A stretch of 6,089 nucleotides of DNA from Deltaproteobacteria bacterium (GTDB taxonomy: Bacteria; Desulfobacterota_D; UBA1144; Nemesobacterales; N074bin48). This document shows, one piece after another, positions 5,638-6,089 of this stretch; position 1 is the stretch's first letter; each line of letters starts with the position of its first letter. The stretch covers positions 1-6,089 of the forward strand of contig SMWS01000118.1 of NCBI GenBank assembly GCA_004356685.1, given 5' to 3'. A program made the position numbers and the translations under genes. The notes under the pieces are model-generated. The model searched no databases. It was not told where the DNA came from and saw nothing but the letters and a program-made list of their open reading frames with translations.

Positions 5638-6052
5638 ATGATAAATAATTATTTAAACATTAAACTGGTGTGTTTAATTCTATCGAGTATATTTCTTTTA
5701 CAAAGCTGTAAAATATATCGAAAAAAAACAGCAACCAATGATGAAGCTGTTGAGTTTGACAGAGGAGTTAAGGTAATTACACAGGATGACAAAACGTATA
5801 AGTTTAAAAGGTTTATCAAAGAAGACGGACAACTTTTTGGACTTACCAAAAAAAAACTCTAAAATTGCTAAGGAACTAAGTCACTTAATTAGAGAGGGGG
5901 AACCTAAAAAAGGGTATGTCAAAATTTCCTTATCTGATGATTTTATTAAAGAAATTCATCTTTTAAACAAATTCGCAACTACCACTAGTTACGCTGTGAT
6001 TGTTAATGCAGCAGTCATTAGTTTTTGGGTGATTGTATTAACATCTCTTTAA
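5638..6052 (+). pseudogene. lipoprotein gene split by a frame change in a run of nine A
   Basis: The first frame (5638-5862) starts with a lipoprotein signal peptide: hydrophobic residues 8-21 and the lipobox LLQSC, with Cys24 as the lipidated residue. DEAVEFDRGVKVITQDDKTY follows, and then it stops soon after GLTKKKL. The run of nine A at 5848-5856 lies just before that stop. With one A fewer, the frame continues as TKKNSKIAKELSHLI, then KGYVKISLSDDFIKEIHL and a hydrophobic C-terminal segment (about 24 residues), ending with TAA at 6050-6052. The joined product has 137 residues and reads like one flavobacterial lipoprotein with a C-terminal membrane segment; function is unknown. The downstream frame's own ATG at 5786 is unlikely to be a separate gene. 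Cause could be mutation, sequencing error or slippage. Confidence 0.7.
5848..5856 (+). repeat. A9 homopolymer at the lipoprotein frame break
   Basis: Nine consecutive A residues read ACC AAA AAA AAA CTC TAA in the upstream frame. Removing one gives ACC AAA AAA AAC TCT and restores the downstream frame. Runs of this length are prone to sequencing miscounts, replication slippage and transcriptional slippage. Confidence 0.85.
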
Positions 6053-6089
6053 TTTAGATTTCTCAAATATATTTAGTTCTTATAAAAAA

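Noticed and set aside
5649..5849. 66-residue minus-strand ORF
   Set aside because: Antisense to the lipoprotein signal peptide and following codons; no recognisable features.
5786..6052. Separate 88-residue gene starting at the ATG at 5786
   Set aside because: Its first 21 codons overlap the lipoprotein in another frame and look like noise. Only the part after the A9 run reads like protein, and it continues the lipoprotein, so it was treated as the second half of a split gene.
1..6089. CRISPR arrays, tRNA or rRNA genes, complete insertion sequences
   Set aside because: I saw no regularly spaced repeats, no tRNA-like T-loop or anticodon arms, and no transposase ORF with terminal inverted repeats. 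The only mobile-element gene is the truncated recombinase.

Overview
The window is AT-rich and reads as a chromosomal segment of a Bacteroidota bacterium, most likely a marine Flavobacteriia member. The grounds are a THX-type small ribosomal protein, a flavobacterial-style cold-shock protein behind a TAnnTTTG -7 box, starts without Shine-Dalgarno sites, and a tyrosine recombinase with the Bacteroidota 'TGLAF' variant of box I. Identifications come from family recognition by eye; no database search was possible.

Layout. Positions 1-472 hold leftward genes: the 5' part of the THX gene (1-85) and an unrecognised 82-residue ORF (224-472). The rightward cold-shock gene (487-678) starts 14 bp from that ORF and ends in a strong terminator. 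Positions 740-1830 look like a small accessory island. Two imperfect palindromes (about 764-820 and 1312-1443) have the AAC...GTT ends, paired arms and lengths of integron attC sites, but with non-canonical outer bases. Between them lies a DUF1330-like gene (932-1234). A membrane-anchored coiled-coil ORF (1454-1822) begins a few bases after the second palindrome. No integron integrase is visible.

Positions 2125-4560 encode a large exported CehA/McbA-like metallohydrolase (PHP fold) with an intact apparent metal-binding motif. Downstream, 4652-5428 is an unusual chimeric ORF. About 60 N-terminal residues look like a rhamnose-isomerase-type sugar isomerase, and the rest is the catalytic half of a tyrosine recombinase. 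It ends at a near-perfect terminator hairpin. The last gene (5638-6052) is a lipoprotein split by a one-base frame change in a run of nine A.

The genes do not form one pathway. The window is better read as core genes on the left, a cassette-like insertion, an enzyme gene, and then recombination scars and gene decay on the right. The two main leads are the attC-like pair with its small genes and the isomerase-recombinase chimera. The frameshifted lipoprotein deserves a check for sequencing error or slippage.
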